DNA of 64,000 nt from Castor canadensis (GCF_047511655.1 NC_133390.1:122120083-122184082); one strand, 5' to 3'. Numbered from the stretch's first letter, positions 1-12,594 are shown. Numbers and translations: made by a program. The notes: generated by a model not told the origin, from the sequence alone.

Positions 1-1380
1 TTACATGTTTAATTAAAGGATGCTAAAGATGTCAAAAACATCTTTGGGTAATTCTAAACACAAAACCATAACGTGCTTTCTAAATGTCAAAAATCACACA
101 AACACAACATGGAGAAAGAACTATAATACACTCCTTTTACTACCTATGGTAAGTATAGACTAAATTATATGGGAGAGTTTAGAATATAAATAGGAAAATG
201 AGAATGCTTGTGCTCATTTATATGTTTTACCCCCAAAATTGATCAGAGTAATAAAAGATTATAACATTGAACTTTAATTAAAACATGAGTCCCCCAGGGC
301 TTAACATAAACACTATTTATTATTCTGGTTCCTATTAACTTTGAATTAAAGTTAAAACCCAGAGAAAATGACCTTTTCAAAACAGAATGTGAACAAAAAC
401 AAGTATAGGTGAAGAACTGAATGAAAAATACAGGTCAGTTGTCTTGTTTATTGGTCTATATTCTTCATATGTCTGAGAATTTCCAGTGCTTAAGTTAAGG
501 CTAAACAACTTTAGCAAAAACATTGAACACTAATACTACCTGTTTCTAGCATTTGCCATCCTGAAAGGGTTCATTTTGATCTGCTGTCTTTTTACAGCTC
601 CCCCTGCCATTGGTTTTCTGCAGGGTAGGACTTGTGAGAGCTAGGATTAAGGTCTCTCAATAGCGTCTATGGGCCTTGAGCCTGGTCTTGGATATTGATC
701 ATAATTACAGGCTAAACAACTGTGATTTCTCTAATAGAACAGATTTTTGGAGTGAAAATTGCCAAGAGCCCCTCATGGTTGTGAAAGCCAATCATGAAGG
801 ATCATGCAGAAAGTCTTCAGTGTTCTATATTTGGCCATTTAGTTTGTTGCTTTATATTTCTTCAAGTTGGAAAGGTACATTCTGTGATACAGTCTTGTTG
901 CACTCAGCAATATCTCTTGTTAGTTCCAGCAACACTTCGTATCTGAGAGAAATCAAATGAGAGTCTTGGTCAGGTCCTGGAAATGGATGCCACAGGAGGT
1001 ATGGCCAAGTGATGACAGAGGGCAGAGAACACCTGAGCTTCTATCAGAGAATTAGCCCAATTACTGATACTCAGGCTGGCTAAAGTAGAAGGTGGTATCC
1101 ACAACGATGTAGAGAATATCCTCTTGAACTTTCAGTTCAGCTTGTGGTGCAGTATTTAGGGCCCCTTTCTTATCCCCTCCCCCACAGAAGCTGGTGGTAT
1201 CAGTCATTTTCCTATTGATTCTCTTTATCCTGACCAAATCCAGGACTTTTTGCACTTCTTGGTGCTTGGTGTTCTAACTATCTATGATGCACACTCACAA
1301 AGACTGCTGTGAGAAGGAGAATCACACCTCTTATGACTCCAAAAAGAGAAGAGTGGGTGGGCAACTGGCAGAGACATAGG
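1..1380. other. AT-rich non-coding flank, nothing recognised
   Basis: No recognised repeat, RNA or coding feature is seen here. The small ORFs (at 676-960 and 1061-1255) lack family resemblance, splice context or conserved motifs and look like chance. Confidence 0.5.
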
Positions 1381-1800
1381 AAAGAGAGTTAGTAGGCTTC
1401 AGACAATATCCAAGGCCAGTGCCCCCTTTTACAAAAGAGGAGATAGTGATGATTGGGGGACAATGTTTAACTAAGGCCATATGACATCTTGACCCTGGAG
1501 CAAACCCTCATTATAAATATTGAGGAAGAGCTAGAAAGGTACCTAATGTAGGCAACAGCAAGCACTCTGGATGTTGGGTCACTTTGGCTAGACAGGGATC
1601 AGAATTAAAGAAAGAGAATTTTAGGGTGTTTTTCTACAGCATATCAGGAAAGATCAGAGAAAGGACTCTCTAAAAATGGAATGATGAAGGAAGAGCAGTG
1701 AATTCACCTAGAGAAAGTCTTTTCTCTAATTTCTTGAAGGCAATTCCACAATGGGTCACCCATAAAGCATTTATAAGAACAGTCTCAATATCTAGACAGG
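1380..1800. repeat. Degenerate partial copy of the 3.1-kb tandem unit
   Basis: The block running from 'acaaaagagg' through 'ctagacaggg' and 'aatttcttgaaggcaattcc' to 'cacccataaagcattt' recurs in the same order near 2480-2810, 5570-5910 and 27780-28130. It is therefore the 3' part of an earlier member of the same duplicated family. No coding role is visible. Confidence 0.6.
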
Positions 1801-2144
1801 GTGACTGAATCCAGGTGCAGAATATTGACTGGGTTTTGGAAAGCCAATGGAAAGCAAAGAGAGGCCAGAGAAATGAGAAAACAGTTCAATGCTACAAGTA
1901 ACTTACATGGGTCAGGACCTACAAGTCCCCAGATTATCAGGAGAACTTCCCACAGAAACTCTGTAAGTCAGAGAATGTGGCCCATTACCCCATTTGACCT
2001 TCACCTCCTGACATTATCATCAAGCAGCACCAGAGGCTCCAGGTGTTCGAACTGAGAGTAACATAAGGGAAATATGAGCACAAGCCAGATAAAGTGGACA
2101 TGAAAGGTTGAAACCTCAGTCTTAATGACATCTGGAGCAAGCCA

Positions 2145-2388
2145 GGGAAGTGAGTAAAGCCTATAATCCCAGCCACTTTGGAGGCACAGACTAGTAGGGT
2201 GTTGGTCTGAGGTGAGCTGGAGGCAAATGGTAGTGACAGTGAGACCACCCCCATCTTAGCCAATTATGCTGGACTTTGTTGAGTGTGCCTTTCATCCCAG
2301 TCAAGATGATCTGTTGGAATTGCAGAAGCACTAGAGGCCCTAAAATGTGTGACGCTCTGAGTACAAATGTCAGCAATGCCAAAAAAAG
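2145..2388 (+). repeat. SINE (B1-like left part plus ID-like right part)
   Basis: A left monomer with 'cctataatcccagccacttt' is followed by a tRNA-Ala/ID-like end ('gagtacaaatgtcagcaatg') and an A-rich tail. The same insertion sits at the equivalent place in the units at 5.2 and 27.5 kb, so it predates the tandem duplication. Confidence 0.65.
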
Positions 2389-3924
2389 AAAACAAGGCTA
2401 TTGTTAAAGAAATCTTTAAATACAGTGTGGGAAGCATTGAAAGGGGCCACTGGTGCAAGATCCAAGTCCAATCCCACCTTGTACAAAAGATGAGACAGTG
2501 ATGCCTTGGCCCTGAGCTTTAAAGGAAACCACATGACCTCTTGATAAACATGGAAAAAACTCTTTCCATAAACATTGACAAGGAGCAAAGAAGGCACCAA
2601 TGGAGGCTACAGAAGGCACTCTGAATGTTTTTTCACCTTGGCGAGACAGGGATAAGTATTTACAAGAAAGCTTCCATGCGTTCTTCCAAAGCAGATCAGG
2701 AAAACCCAAAAAGGGGAATGAAGAGAGAGCAGTGAGTTCAAAAACAGATCAACTCTTTAATTTCTTGAAGGAAATTCTACAACAGGTCACCCATAAAGCA
2801 TTTCTAGGAACAGTACCAATATCTATCCCTACAAGTATCTAAATTGAAAAGGATTGTTTTTCTATACTCTCCCCTCACTGTATTTTTCTATCTCCAAACG
2901 CTCCTTCAGAAAAGATCCCACTTTAGTAGTTTAATAGCTCTTTAGAATGGCATAGAATTGTAACTCCATAACAATTTCCTAAGTTTCGTAAGTTTGTTCT
3001 GTGTTCACAATCAATTTTATTGGTTCTTGATATAATTGCACATACTTCCATTAAATTAGTTAAATAAAAGGATATCATATTTTCAGAACTCCAAATTCAA
3101 TAGGGTTGTATTGCAGACTCAAAATTGGAAAAGGAAATAAGGAGACAATAAGGACTGCCTAAATTGCTCATGATCTATGCAGCTTTCACATACTGCCCTT
3201 GGCATCTCCTTTGCACTGTCATCCCTTTACAGTACCATTTAATATCTTCCAGGTAATGTCAGAGTCCATGAGGTACAGATACTGAATCCTAATCAAACCA
3301 TGATTTCTGGCAAAAGGCTGGTGACATGGGGCTAAAGACAACACTGATGCCAGGAGCTTTCTCCAAACAATAACGTAGTGTGGAAATTACTTTTTTGTAA
3401 TCAGGGGTTCCTCAAATTAATTTTAACAGTTTTCATGTGCATGTTTAATGTATGAATTAGGGATTGATGTGGTATGGTTCCCAAAAGCAGACATAAGTAA
3501 AAAATATGCAATAGTGACTTATGAAGGGAGTGCTCCTAGAGGAAAGAGGCAGTAGAGCCTGGGTAACTGGGAAGACAGGCAAACAGCAAGAAAAAGATGG
3601 GGTTCTGGAGAATTACACGTACTTAGCAGGCTAAAAGATGCTCTTCATACCATAAGGGTAACAACAGGCTGGGCTTACCTGTGGCACTAAAGTATCATGA
3701 TAGCAGCACTGAGTAGGAGCACAGTTCACAATACAAGCAGGTCAAGAAGATGGAGGTCCAGAAAAGGTAACAACCCATGGAAATTCGAGGTACAACCAGA
3801 CAGAGATTCTATCAGCTGTTTTACAGGAGAAACCTTGGAGAGAAAACACAATAGGAGAATGAGCTCAACCCTACACAGAGGGTCATAAGGAGTAAGTACA
3901 TCCAAGAGCCACAGGTGTGATTAC

Positions 3925-4150
3925 CTCTCTGGCCTGGTTCAGGGAATCTGCATGCTATTCTGCACTTGCTGAATAATAGTTCTCTCCTGACAGTCTTCCA
4001 CTTGAAGACATTTGTAGCCTCAATGAGGCCATGTTGAAACCCAAATATATGGTTAACTGAGACTTTGTGGGCATCACCCTCCAGGCTGCCACGGTTTCCC
4101 ACTTCAAAGCAAGCATCCAAATTTAGCTCAGAAAGTAAAACCACAGCCAT
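3925..4150 (-). pseudogene. Unidentified exon-like ORF, copy 1
   Basis: On the minus strand an ATG in good initiation context (aacaATGG) opens 75 codons and then meets a plausible splice donor (GAGAG|gtaatcac). The predicted peptide begins MAVVLLSELN and contains an ELLFSKCRIACRF segment. A copy at 30995-31220 on the other strand has exactly the same length (226 nt), the same start context, the same donor and 75 residues alignable without a gap, with roughly 45% identity. I do not recognise the family and see no signal peptide or catalytic motif. The other copies (about 9100-9310 and 32585-32670) are broken, so this is probably a relic exon of a duplicated gene. A first coding exon with more exons downstream is possible. 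Confidence 0.4.
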
Positions 4151-5214
4151 TGTTATCTACACCCTTATTGGGAAATAAGGGTATAATCTAGTAAAGAAAG
4201 TCCAAGAGGGGAGGTGATGTCTACAGACACCATTATATTTTCATGATTGCTAATGTTTCTTACATATCCACTAATGATATGATGGACAAGAAGCAAAGGT
4301 ACTTCCAATTCATTAAAATATTCAAGAAAAACAAGACTAGTAAAACCCAGTATCTCCCAGGAAAATAAGGAAGACAAGGAAATGACACTGGGTATGGGCT
4401 GTGCTTTTGAAAAGGAAGACCTTTTAAAACCAAGCAAAACCAAAGTTCAAGGAAAGCCCTATGAGATAAACTAACTGGGGTTGATTAATCCTGGGAAACT
4501 TATAAAACTTGAATAAACATTTTACATATTTCCTGTATGCACATTATACATAATGAAGCTGTAACCAACACAAAATACATATGATTTAGATACATGCTTA
4601 ATTATTCACATTAGGTTAGCATATAATGTATATGCATTTATTTATCTGATTGCATATCTTATATTGGAAAATGGAAGAATAATATACAATATTATTACTA
4701 TGCCAGTTAGTTGAAATTGGAAATAATTGGGAAATATGAGAAGAAAGTGGAGATAAAGCAGCTGTGAAAAGCAGATGGCATCAGGAAATCATATCATGGA
4801 GAAATAAACAGAGGATTCACACTCTCCCTGTGCCCCAATTATGCCCTAAACTGGCTTATTGCTCTGGCATCTGTGGAAGGTGAATAGGAGACAGAGTGAC
4901 TGATGTCAATGGCTGAGTACTAACTGGGCTTGAAAAGTAAGTGGAAAGGAAAAGAGAGACCAGATGTACAAAAGACAGTTGTATGCTACAAGTTATTCAC
5001 ATGGGTTAGGCAATGCATGTCCCTGGAGGCTCAGGAGCACTTTACATGGGAACACTCCAAGTGGATGACTGAGACCCCTTATCCCACATGACTTTTCCTG
5101 ATATTGCCACCAGGAAGCAACAAGGACACAAGGAGTTGACAATGAGAGTGACACAGAGTAAAGATCAGCATGACCCATATAAAGTGGACATGAAGGATTG
5201 CAACCTCAGTCTTA

Positions 5215-5475
5215 AGAATATCTGGAGAAAGCCAGGGGTGGTGACCCATGCATATAATCCAAGCTACTTGTAACGTGGAGACTGGGAGGATGATTGTCTG
5301 AGGTGAGCTGGGGCAGAATGGTAATGAAATCCCATCTCAACCAATTAAAGCTGGGCTTTGTCAAATGTGCCTGTCATCCCAGCTAGGAGGGAATTTTGGC
5401 AGTTCTGAAGTGGGAGAGGTCCTAGCAGATGTGAGACCTTGAGTTCAAATGCTGGTAACACCAAAGAAACAACAA
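5215..5475 (+). repeat. SINE (B1-like/ID-like), unit 2 copy
   Basis: This is the same composite SINE as at 2145, with 'ataatccaagctacttg' in the left part and 'gagttcaaatgctggtaaca' near the 3' end, followed by an A-rich tail. Confidence 0.65.
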
Positions 5476-5947
5476 CCAAAACACCCTATTTTTAAAGAAT
5501 TCTTTAAGCACAGTATGGGAAGAGTTGAAAGTGATCACTGACACAAGATCCAAGTCCTCTCCCACCATTTACTAAAGGGGAGACAGTGGTACCTTGGACC
5601 TGAGCTTTAAAGCAAGCCACATGACCTGTTGATGAACCTGGAGCAGACCTTTTCCATAAACCCTGAGGAAGAGCAAGGAAGGCACTAATGGAATTCTGAG
5701 TAAGTTCGCTAGATGTTGGGTCACCTTGGTTAGACAGGGATCAGTATTTATAAGAATGTTTTGGAATATTTTTTCACAAGCAGATTAGGAAAACCAAAAA
5801 AATTTGCTCAAAATGTTGAGTAAAAGGAAAGAAGTGAGTTCAACCAGAGGACAACACTTTTCCCTAATTTCTTTAAGGCAATTCTGTACCAGGTGACCCC
5901 TAAAGCATTTCTAAGAATAGTTCCAATGGATACACCCAAAACTATCT

Positions 5948-7283
5948 CTTTTGTTTATTTTTTTCATTTTATTATTCATATGTGCATACAAGGCTTGGGT
6001 CATTTCTCCCCCCTGCCCCCATCCCCTCCCTTACCACCCACTCCACCCCCTCCTCTCCCCCCCACCCCTTCAATACCCAGCAGAAAATATTTTGCCCTTA
6101 TTTCTAATTTTGTTGTAGAGAGAGTATAAGCCATAATAGGAAGGAACAGGGTTTTTGCTGGTTGAGATAAGGATAGCTATACAGGGAGTTGACTCACATT
6201 AATTTCCTGTGCATGTGTGTTACCTTCTAGGTTAATTCTTTTTGATCTCACCTTTTTCTCTAGTTCCTGGTCCCCTTTTCCTATTGGCCTCAGTTGCTTT
6301 TAAGGTATCTGCTTTAGTTTCTCTACGTTAAGGGCAACAAATACTAGCTAATTTTTTAGGTGTCTTACCTATCCACACCCCTCCCTTGTGTGCTCTCGCT
6401 TTTATCATGTGCTCAAAGTCCAATCCCCTTGTTGTGTTTGCCCTTGATCTAATGTCCACATATGAGGGAGAACATACCATTTTTGGTCTTTTGGGCCAGG
6501 CTAACCTCACTCAGAATGATGTTCTCCAATTCCATCCATTTACCAGCGAATGATAACATTTCGTTCTTCTTCATGGCTGCATAAAATTCCATTGTGTATA
6601 GATACCACATTTTCTTAATCCATTCGTCAGTGGTGGGGCAACTTGGCTCTTTCCATAACTTGGCTATTGTGAATAGTGCTGCAATAAACAAGGGTGTGCA
6701 GGTGCCTCTGGAGTAACCTGTGTCACAGTCTTTTGGGTATATCCCCAAGAGTGGTATTGCTAGATTAAATGGTAGATCAATGTTTAGCTTTTTAAGTAGC
6801 CTCCAAATTTTTTTCCAGAGTGGTTGTACTAGTTTACATTCCCACCAACAGTGTAAGAAGGTTCCTTTTTCCCCACATCCTCACCAACACCTGTTGTTGG
6901 TGGTGTTGCTAATGATGGCTATTCTAACAGGGGTGAGGTGGAATCTTAGTGTGCTTTTAATTTGCATTTCCTTTATTGCTTGAGATGTTGAGCATTTTTT
7001 CATGGTTTTTTTGGCCATTTGAATTTCTTCTTTTGAGAAAGTTCTGTTTAGTTCACATGCCCGTTTCTTTATTGGTTCATTAGTTTTGGGAGAATTTAGT
7101 TTTTTAAGTTCCCTGTATATTCTGGATATCAGTCCTTTGTCTGATGTATAGTTGGCAAATATTTTCTCCCACTCTGTGGGTGTTCTCTTCAGTTTAGAGA
7201 CCATTTCTTTTGATGAACAGAAGCTTTTTAGCTTTATAAGGTCCCATTTATCTATACTATCTCTTAGTTGCTGTGCTGCTCAT
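5948..7283 (-). mobile_element. 5'-truncated LINE-1, minus strand
   Basis: On the minus strand this is the end of L1 ORF2 (peptides such as 'PTTDEWIKKMWYLYTMEFYA' and 'KMENIILSEVS'-type text near 6450-6750, and further ORF2 text at 6881-7204), followed by a 3' UTR with a C/T-rich run (plus strand 6005-6065) and a degenerate poly-A. It is flanked by a 12-bp direct repeat CCAAAACTATCT at 5936-5947 and 7284-7295, the expected target-site duplication. Unit 1 lacks the element at the equivalent site (near 2830), so insertion followed the tandem duplication. Stops and frameshifts make it inactive. Confidence 0.92.
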
Positions 7284-9099
7284 CCAAAACTATCTGAACT
7301 AAAAGGGATTCCACTATGTTTTACTATAATTTCTCCTCTTCTGTATTTTTCTTTCTAAAAAGTGTTCCTTAAAAATGACTCCTTTTAAGTATTTCATAAC
7401 ACTCTAGAATAGCAAAGAAGTAGAAACATGTAACAATTTCCTAAGTTTCATGTTCAATGTATTATTGTTTCTTCAAGGGAGGAAGAGAGAAAAGTTTTGT
7501 ATGAGGATTTTATTCAGGAAAATCACTGTCCAAAAATAAAACTTTCAGTCGTCCTGATTTCATTTGAGGACTAGAAAGTAAACATGGCAGAATTCAAGGT
7601 ACCAGTTTTATCTGAAAATGTTAAAGAAAATGCTTAATTCCACTATGTGTAATTTGAGGAAGTGTTTTTGTGCTTTTCATTTCAATACAGTTATTGTTCT
7701 AATTTATATTTAAAACATTTTGTGCATACATGCATAAATTATGGAGGCTACATGCCTCATCCATCTATCTCAGTACTTTGCTGACGTACTGGGGTATTAA
7801 AACAGTTTTGTTCAGATGGGGAATATAAATTCCTTCTATGGTTAATGGATGCTATGCTTTTTCTATGAAATATGTCACATATATGGGACATTTCCATCTT
7901 GTCAACCTTCAGGATTTATAAATCCATACTCCTCACTTCATGCCACAAAGAATCAATTGGAAGCTTTCAAAAACAATGATGCTTAAACCATATCCCCGAT
8001 TAAGTGAGACCCTCAATTCCTTTTTAATGGCAGCATGATCTGGTGATAGGGAAAGGACCATCATTTCCCATCACTCTCATTTCTTCTCCCCATCTCAGTC
8101 ATGACTGGCTCCTTACCTAGTGCCACTATGGATATTACAATTCTTTAGGACAGTCTTAAGCAAATCACTTCTTGTCAATTGCACTAGCTTGATGCAAAGC
8201 TTGTCCTGTATTCACAATCAATTTAATTGGGTCTTGATATAATTGGCCTGGATTCACTTTCCATTAAATTAGTTAAATAAAAGGCTGTCATGTTCTCAGA
8301 CCTCCAGATTCCATAGAGTTGTATTTTGTACACTTAATATTAATGTGGAAAAGGAAATAAGGAGAAAACACAGAGTGCTTCAGTTGCTCATGTTCTAGGC
8401 TTTTCTCAAGTACTCCCCTTGGTGTCTACTTTTCATCTGATATCATTTACAGTGCCATTTAATATCCTACAGTTTATGTCAGAGTCTTATATTGAGTCTT
8501 GGAAAACCCATGCACATTGATACAGGGCTGCATCCATGGAGACAAAACTGACTCCAGGCCAGTAGGTTTTATGTGTCGCACACCCATAACCCAGTTTGCC
8601 ACTAAGTTTTTGCAATTGGGCATCTTCTCAATAATTTAAAATTTTTCATTTGTATGTCCAATTTAGAATTAGGGATTGAGTTGGTCAGCTTCCTCAAAGC
8701 AGGAAGATGAATAGAATCTTCATCAGTGATTTATAAAGGGTGTGCTCTCGGGGCAAAGGGGCAGTTGAGCTGGGGAAGCTGGAAAGACAAGGTTAAAAGC
8801 CAAGAATGTGTGGTGTTTCCAGGAAATCACATGTAATTAGCAACCTAAAAGATGTTCTTCATACAATGAGGATAACAACTGGCTGGGCTTCTCTGTGACA
8901 ATTACAGTATCAGGACAGCAATAGTGGGTAGGAGCAGAGTTCAGAGTGCAAACAGGAGATGAGGAAAGAAGGGACTGGTAGGGTGGCTTCACATGGAAAT
9001 TTGAGGTAAGAACAGACACGGAACATCAGGTACTGGGCAGAAGAAATGCTGAAGAGAAAACACGGTGGGAGAATGAGCTAAATCCAACATTGAGAGCCA

Positions 9100-9310
9100 T
9101 AAGCACCAAGTACATTCAAGAGCCACAGTTGTCCTGTGCCAGCAAATCTGCCTGCTATTACAACAGTAATTTTCCTTTGGTAATATTCTGTTTCAGGAAA
9201 TTTGCAGACATGTGTGTTGTCAACTGAGTCTTTGAGAGCATCACAGTTCATCTTGGCAGGTTATTCCTTTCAAGAGAAGCAGCTACCTTCAACACAGAAA
9301 GTAAACTACA
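9100..9310 (-). pseudogene. Unidentified exon-like ORF, broken copy
   Basis: Unit 2 counterpart of the exon-like ORF at 3925-4150. The ATG context survives (aacaATGAC), but a stop follows within eight codons and the splice donor seen in copy 1 is missing. It is a decayed relic. Confidence 0.45.
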
Positions 9311-9369
9311 GTCATTGTTATTTATTACCTTATTGTGATATAAGAGGGTCATCATGTTAAGACAGCAGT

Positions 9370-9714
9370 CTGGGATGAGAAAAGGGTCCTAGGATAAGAT
9401 GACCCATGAAGACAGAAGTCTGATACACACCCTTGCTGCTTACAGGCTCATGGTGACTCTATATAGCTCAATTTCAAATCTTCAATGTGGTTTCTACTGA
9501 TCTGTGTCTCCACAGAGGCCCTGGCTAATGAAGATCTGGCCTGACACTAGGAATTCAGCAAAGCTCTACAGCCACCTGACCTCTCATCTTTGCTGACCCA
9601 AAACAGACCTCATAGGTGGCCTACAAACTTCAGCCCAGACAGGATAGGAGTACTGGATTGGGAGCTCCCTAGGGAACTCAGTTGGGTTTCCTGCATGGTG
9701 TTGAGAGCACTCAC
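9370..9714. other. Non-coding, nothing recognised
   Basis: Lies downstream (minus strand) of the last Olduvai-type exon relic. The overlapping ORFs on both strands at 9584-9793 partly cover that exon in wrong frames and show no family resemblance. Confidence 0.4.
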
Positions 9715-9887
9715 TGTTTTGAATCAGAGCATGGATGACTTTATGCCCATCAAAGGGGAGGGTAATGCCTCTGTGAAATTCCTTTGAGTACAATGGATCA
9801 GAATGAGTAAAAGGGTGGAAATGCTATTCACCTGATGAATCTATGGAGAGTTCTTTCACTTTCTCCTCCTGCAGCTCACTGTTGATA
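9715..9887 (-). pseudogene. Olduvai-type long exon relic, copy C (173 nt)
   Basis: Minus-strand acceptor (ctcacaag|TATCAAC) and donor (AAAACA|gtgagtgctc) bound exactly 173 nt, the usual Olduvai long-exon size. The start reads SELQEEKVKELSIDSSGE, like the PDE4DIP text 'SRELQEKEKVIEVLQ', and is followed by an in-frame stop. The donor aligns with those of the long exons at 13.4 and 18.3 kb. It pairs with the short exon at 10664-10712. Confidence 0.65.
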
Positions 9888-10663
9888 CTTGTGAGATCAG
9901 GAAAAACAAAATATGAAGTCACGATGGATTGCACATCATTGCAACCCAGCTGGTCCTGACCAAAAGCTTATAGGTGGGGTCCAATAGCATGTAGCTCTCC
10001 TTTCACAAAGGACAAAGAAAACCATTCTCCTCTGACTTGGGCACAGTTTGATTGCCATAAAAGTGAGAGAGAAGTAGACAGAGAGATTGAGTGTGCTCCA
10101 CATTAGTACATTGGCCAGCTACAAGTTGAGGGGCAAGGAGACTCAACTCCACCTGAAAGTGCTGTCAACAGAGGAGTCAGGTAAGGACAACTATAATGGT
10201 AGGTGGACCTTCTTCACAAATGACATTAAATATTTTTCACAGCTGTGCAGTGAGTATTGGCTCCATCACTGTAGACTCCCAGCGAACTTGTGCCTTCTAG
10301 GCCTCTTCTATCAGTAGAGGGATTTGATAGGATTTTGTTGGGGGGACCTATTTACATTTCACCACAAATCTGCCCATGACCACAGGCAAACCATGCAGAA
10401 AAGAGATGTTCATCTCATCCTGATTTTAGCCTTACAAAGTGAACAAGTGATTTCTTTAAGTGCAAGAAATCCCAAGCCTACTTTGTTCACAAGCAGGTAA
10501 ACCTTGCTAAATGGGTTATGTCACCTTTGGTTGAATGAGTAACATCACTCTCTTTATTGTCAATGAGGAAATGTGTAGCTATTTTCAAGCTTTGGTCTGT
10601 AATTTTAGAGCATGTTCCCAATGTGTTAACCTTGCTTTCTAGTCCCTAATGTTTCAACATTAC

Positions 10664-10712
10664 CTGGAATTCAGTAACTCTTCTTTATCATCCTCCTCAT
10701 CATTATGGTTTT
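10664..10712 (-). pseudogene. Olduvai-type short acidic exon, copy C (49 nt)
   Basis: Canonical minus-strand splice sites (tttgtggcag|AAAACC and TTCCAG|gtaatg) enclose 49 nt reading ENHNDEEDDKEELLNS. This is close to the acidic NBPF segment 'ENDNDDDEDV'. It lies 0.8 kb upstream of the long exon at 9715-9887, as in the pair 19.2/18.4 kb. This is the best-preserved of the three short exons. Confidence 0.68.
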
Positions 10713-11179
10713 CTGCCACAAATTGTGGAATGTCCAGAAAGACATTAAAGAATTCCACCAGATGAATTTAAGACAGTGGCTTATCTGAGCATGCAGATAG
10801 AAGTTATATATGTATGAGTACAGGATGCTCTTGGAGAGTTGTACTCTATCTCATATGTTGACTTTGGTAATCAGGAGGGTGGATAAATATAATCAATGCT
10901 CCCCATAGATATATAGGAAAAGTCATAACAAAACACAGTCTTTAGGAAAATTAATACACACTAACAAAAATACATTTAGCATCAAAAGAAAAGAAACAAA
11001 GATTGCATGTGACAAGTAGACCCTTTCTGCAGAATGCCCTGAATTGTTGAATCATTATCACCACACACTTGTGTGTAACTAGGAACACTTAAGCTATGTT
11101 TGGTCTCCTGGTCACTTTATAGTTGTCTAATTTCTTCCATATTTGTCTAGTTATCTTTCTTCCTTCAAAAATGCTGATT

Positions 11180-11350
11180 GCAAGGCTTTAGGAGCACTAA
11201 GAGGTTATATTCTCACTGAAGTATATTCATGGGCATTCCCTAATTCAATCTTTACAACTAAGAAGCAAAACATGATTTGTTCCATTGTACAGATGAGGAA
11301 GCTGAAATCCAGAAGAATAAATCAGTCACTTCCCTACAGTCATGAAGTAA
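11180..11350 (+). repeat. MIR-type SINE relic
   Basis: The core 'gtacagatgaggaagctgaa' followed by 'cagtcacttccctacagtcatgaag' matches the conserved MIR core. An older-looking counterpart sits near 20590-20695 in the equivalent place of the second exon set, supporting duplication of the whole segment. Confidence 0.7.
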
Positions 11351-11681
11351 GTGCTCAGGAAAATATAGGAAACTTTCATTCCTACTGTAGACTCTCAGTA
11401 CTTTAAGAATCTGCCTCCTATCCTTATGTCCTGGATGGATGCACCTTGGGCCCCAAAGACTACCCGCCATTCCTCAAGGATAACAGAGAAAATTGGAATA
11501 ATCTGACCTCCAACTCCAACAAAGTGCATTTCTCCACTCTGTTCCCACCCAGGCTGTGTGCACCCTGCCATGATCTCTCTTGTGATTGCAAACCAGGACA
11601 TCTGGTAAAAGTTACTACTGGAGGTGTGGAGTGTCCTGTGAGCTGGGGACCTGGGTATAATCAGGGCTGTGGACTACTTAC

Positions 11682-11796
11682 CTGCACTTATCTTGTAGAC
11701 AAAGGGATCCACCAGCCTACCCATATCCAGCTAATCTCTATGGTCCTGACCCTGGTGGTTGTCAGGGTTTTTCTGGGTCAGGAGATCCTTGAGATG
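11682..11796 (-). pseudogene. NBPF-like 'LAEGC' exon, decayed copy
   Basis: On the minus strand, acceptor (ctcaattag|CATCTC) and donor (AGTGCAG|gtaagtag) bound 115 nt. The text runs LKDLLTQKNPDNHQGQDH, stop, then LDMGRLVDP, and lines up with the NBPF segment '[22 protein letters not shown]'. An in-frame stop lies where NBPF has EQ/QL residues. The copy at 21052-21173 is the paralogous exon and keeps the LAEGC motif better. Confidence 0.6.
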
Positions 11797-12546
11797 CTAA
11801 TTGAGGGAGAAGGAGGCCTCTCTTTTTCCCAGTAACACCTGTTCCTATATCCACCTGTTCAGATGGATGAGTCACCTCTCCCATCTGAACTTGAACAAGG
11901 ACATCAGTTTTCCTAAGGTAGGAGAGAAGAAATTGCTAGTTAGGAAATGGCATAATCATACAGGTTGAAATTTTGAGAAAGATTTCTGTGAGAATAATCC
12001 CAAAATATTCTCCAGGTATAAATCAGGCTCATTCCTTGGTGAACTGTTGCTTTTTCTTGTATTATATCTTATATTCAGTGGTCCAGTGGAAACATGCTCT
12101 TGAGCTATTTATAGACTCCCCCTGAAGTTTTGTGACTTCTAGGCATCTTTCTCTTAATGTTAGGATAGGAAAAAGTTTTAATTTTGTGGGGGATTTTTGT
12201 TTGTTTTGCTGTGAAATGCCTGACAAGAAGGAATGTGAACCATGCAGAAAATAGGTGCACCGCTGGAGTTCAAGCAGGCAAAAGAGAACTGGTCATCGCT
12301 GAAAGTGCAGAATATTTCTCCCTATGGTTCTCTCACTCTTGATGGGACAGATTGGAAAATGCCACTCAGAACAGACAATGCTTAATGTTTGAGTAAATGA
12401 AACCCGAGTAATAACAGCTTTCCTTTACGCCTGCATCATGAATGTGGCTACCTTTAGCTCCTTTGTGTAATCTTTTGGGGCCACTCTTCATATTTTTCAT
12501 AATCACTACCTTCCCATAATTACTGGTTTTTACATGGGGGCCAATT

Positions 12547-12594
12547 CTGGTGATACTTGTTCTTCCTTATTCTCATCTTCATCTTCAAGATGTC
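12547..12594 (-). pseudogene. Olduvai-type short acidic exon, copy B, donor lost
   Basis: A minus-strand acceptor (gattttag|GACATC) opens 48 nt reading HLEDEDENKEEQVSP, the acidic NBPF-like text. Where the paralogues have CCAG|GT this copy has CCAG|AA, so the donor is destroyed. No matching long exon is seen downstream. Confidence 0.6.

Larger units (their letters stand above)
1800..4890. repeat. Segmental duplication unit 1 (about 3.1 kb)
   Basis: It starts with 'gtgactgaatccaggtgcag' and the block 'aatgctacaagtaacttacatgggtcagg'. The same sequence order recurs from 4890 (unit 2), from 27130 (unit 3, shorter), and in pieces at 29.8-34.1 kb. Shared landmarks are a SINE, the 'cataaagcatttctaggaa' block, the 'ccattaaattagttaaataaaagg' block and an exon-like ORF on the minus strand. 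By eye the copies are diverged (many substitutions and small indels), so the duplication is old. Confidence 0.7.
4890..9370. repeat. Segmental duplication unit 2, interrupted by an L1
   Basis: It repeats unit 1 in order: 'agtgactgatg' start, 'aatgctacaagttattcacatggg' type block, SINE, 'taaagcatttctaagaata', then (after a 1.3-kb L1) 'ccattaaattagttaaataaaaggc' and the minus-strand exon relic near 9.1-9.3 kb. Without the L1 the unit is about 3.1 kb, matching unit 1. Confidence 0.7.

Noticed and set aside
11554..11605. A 52-nt plus-strand segment between a good AG and GT, matching the Olduvai short-exon size
   Set aside because: The translation has no acidic Olduvai text and lies on the strand opposite to all the other exons; the size match looks like chance.
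11446..11835. 129-codon plus-strand ORF over 11.45-11.83 kb
   Set aside because: It overlaps the minus-strand LAEGC-type exon. The paralogous block at 20.9-21.2 kb has no matching plus-strand frame, while the minus-strand text matches NBPF in both.
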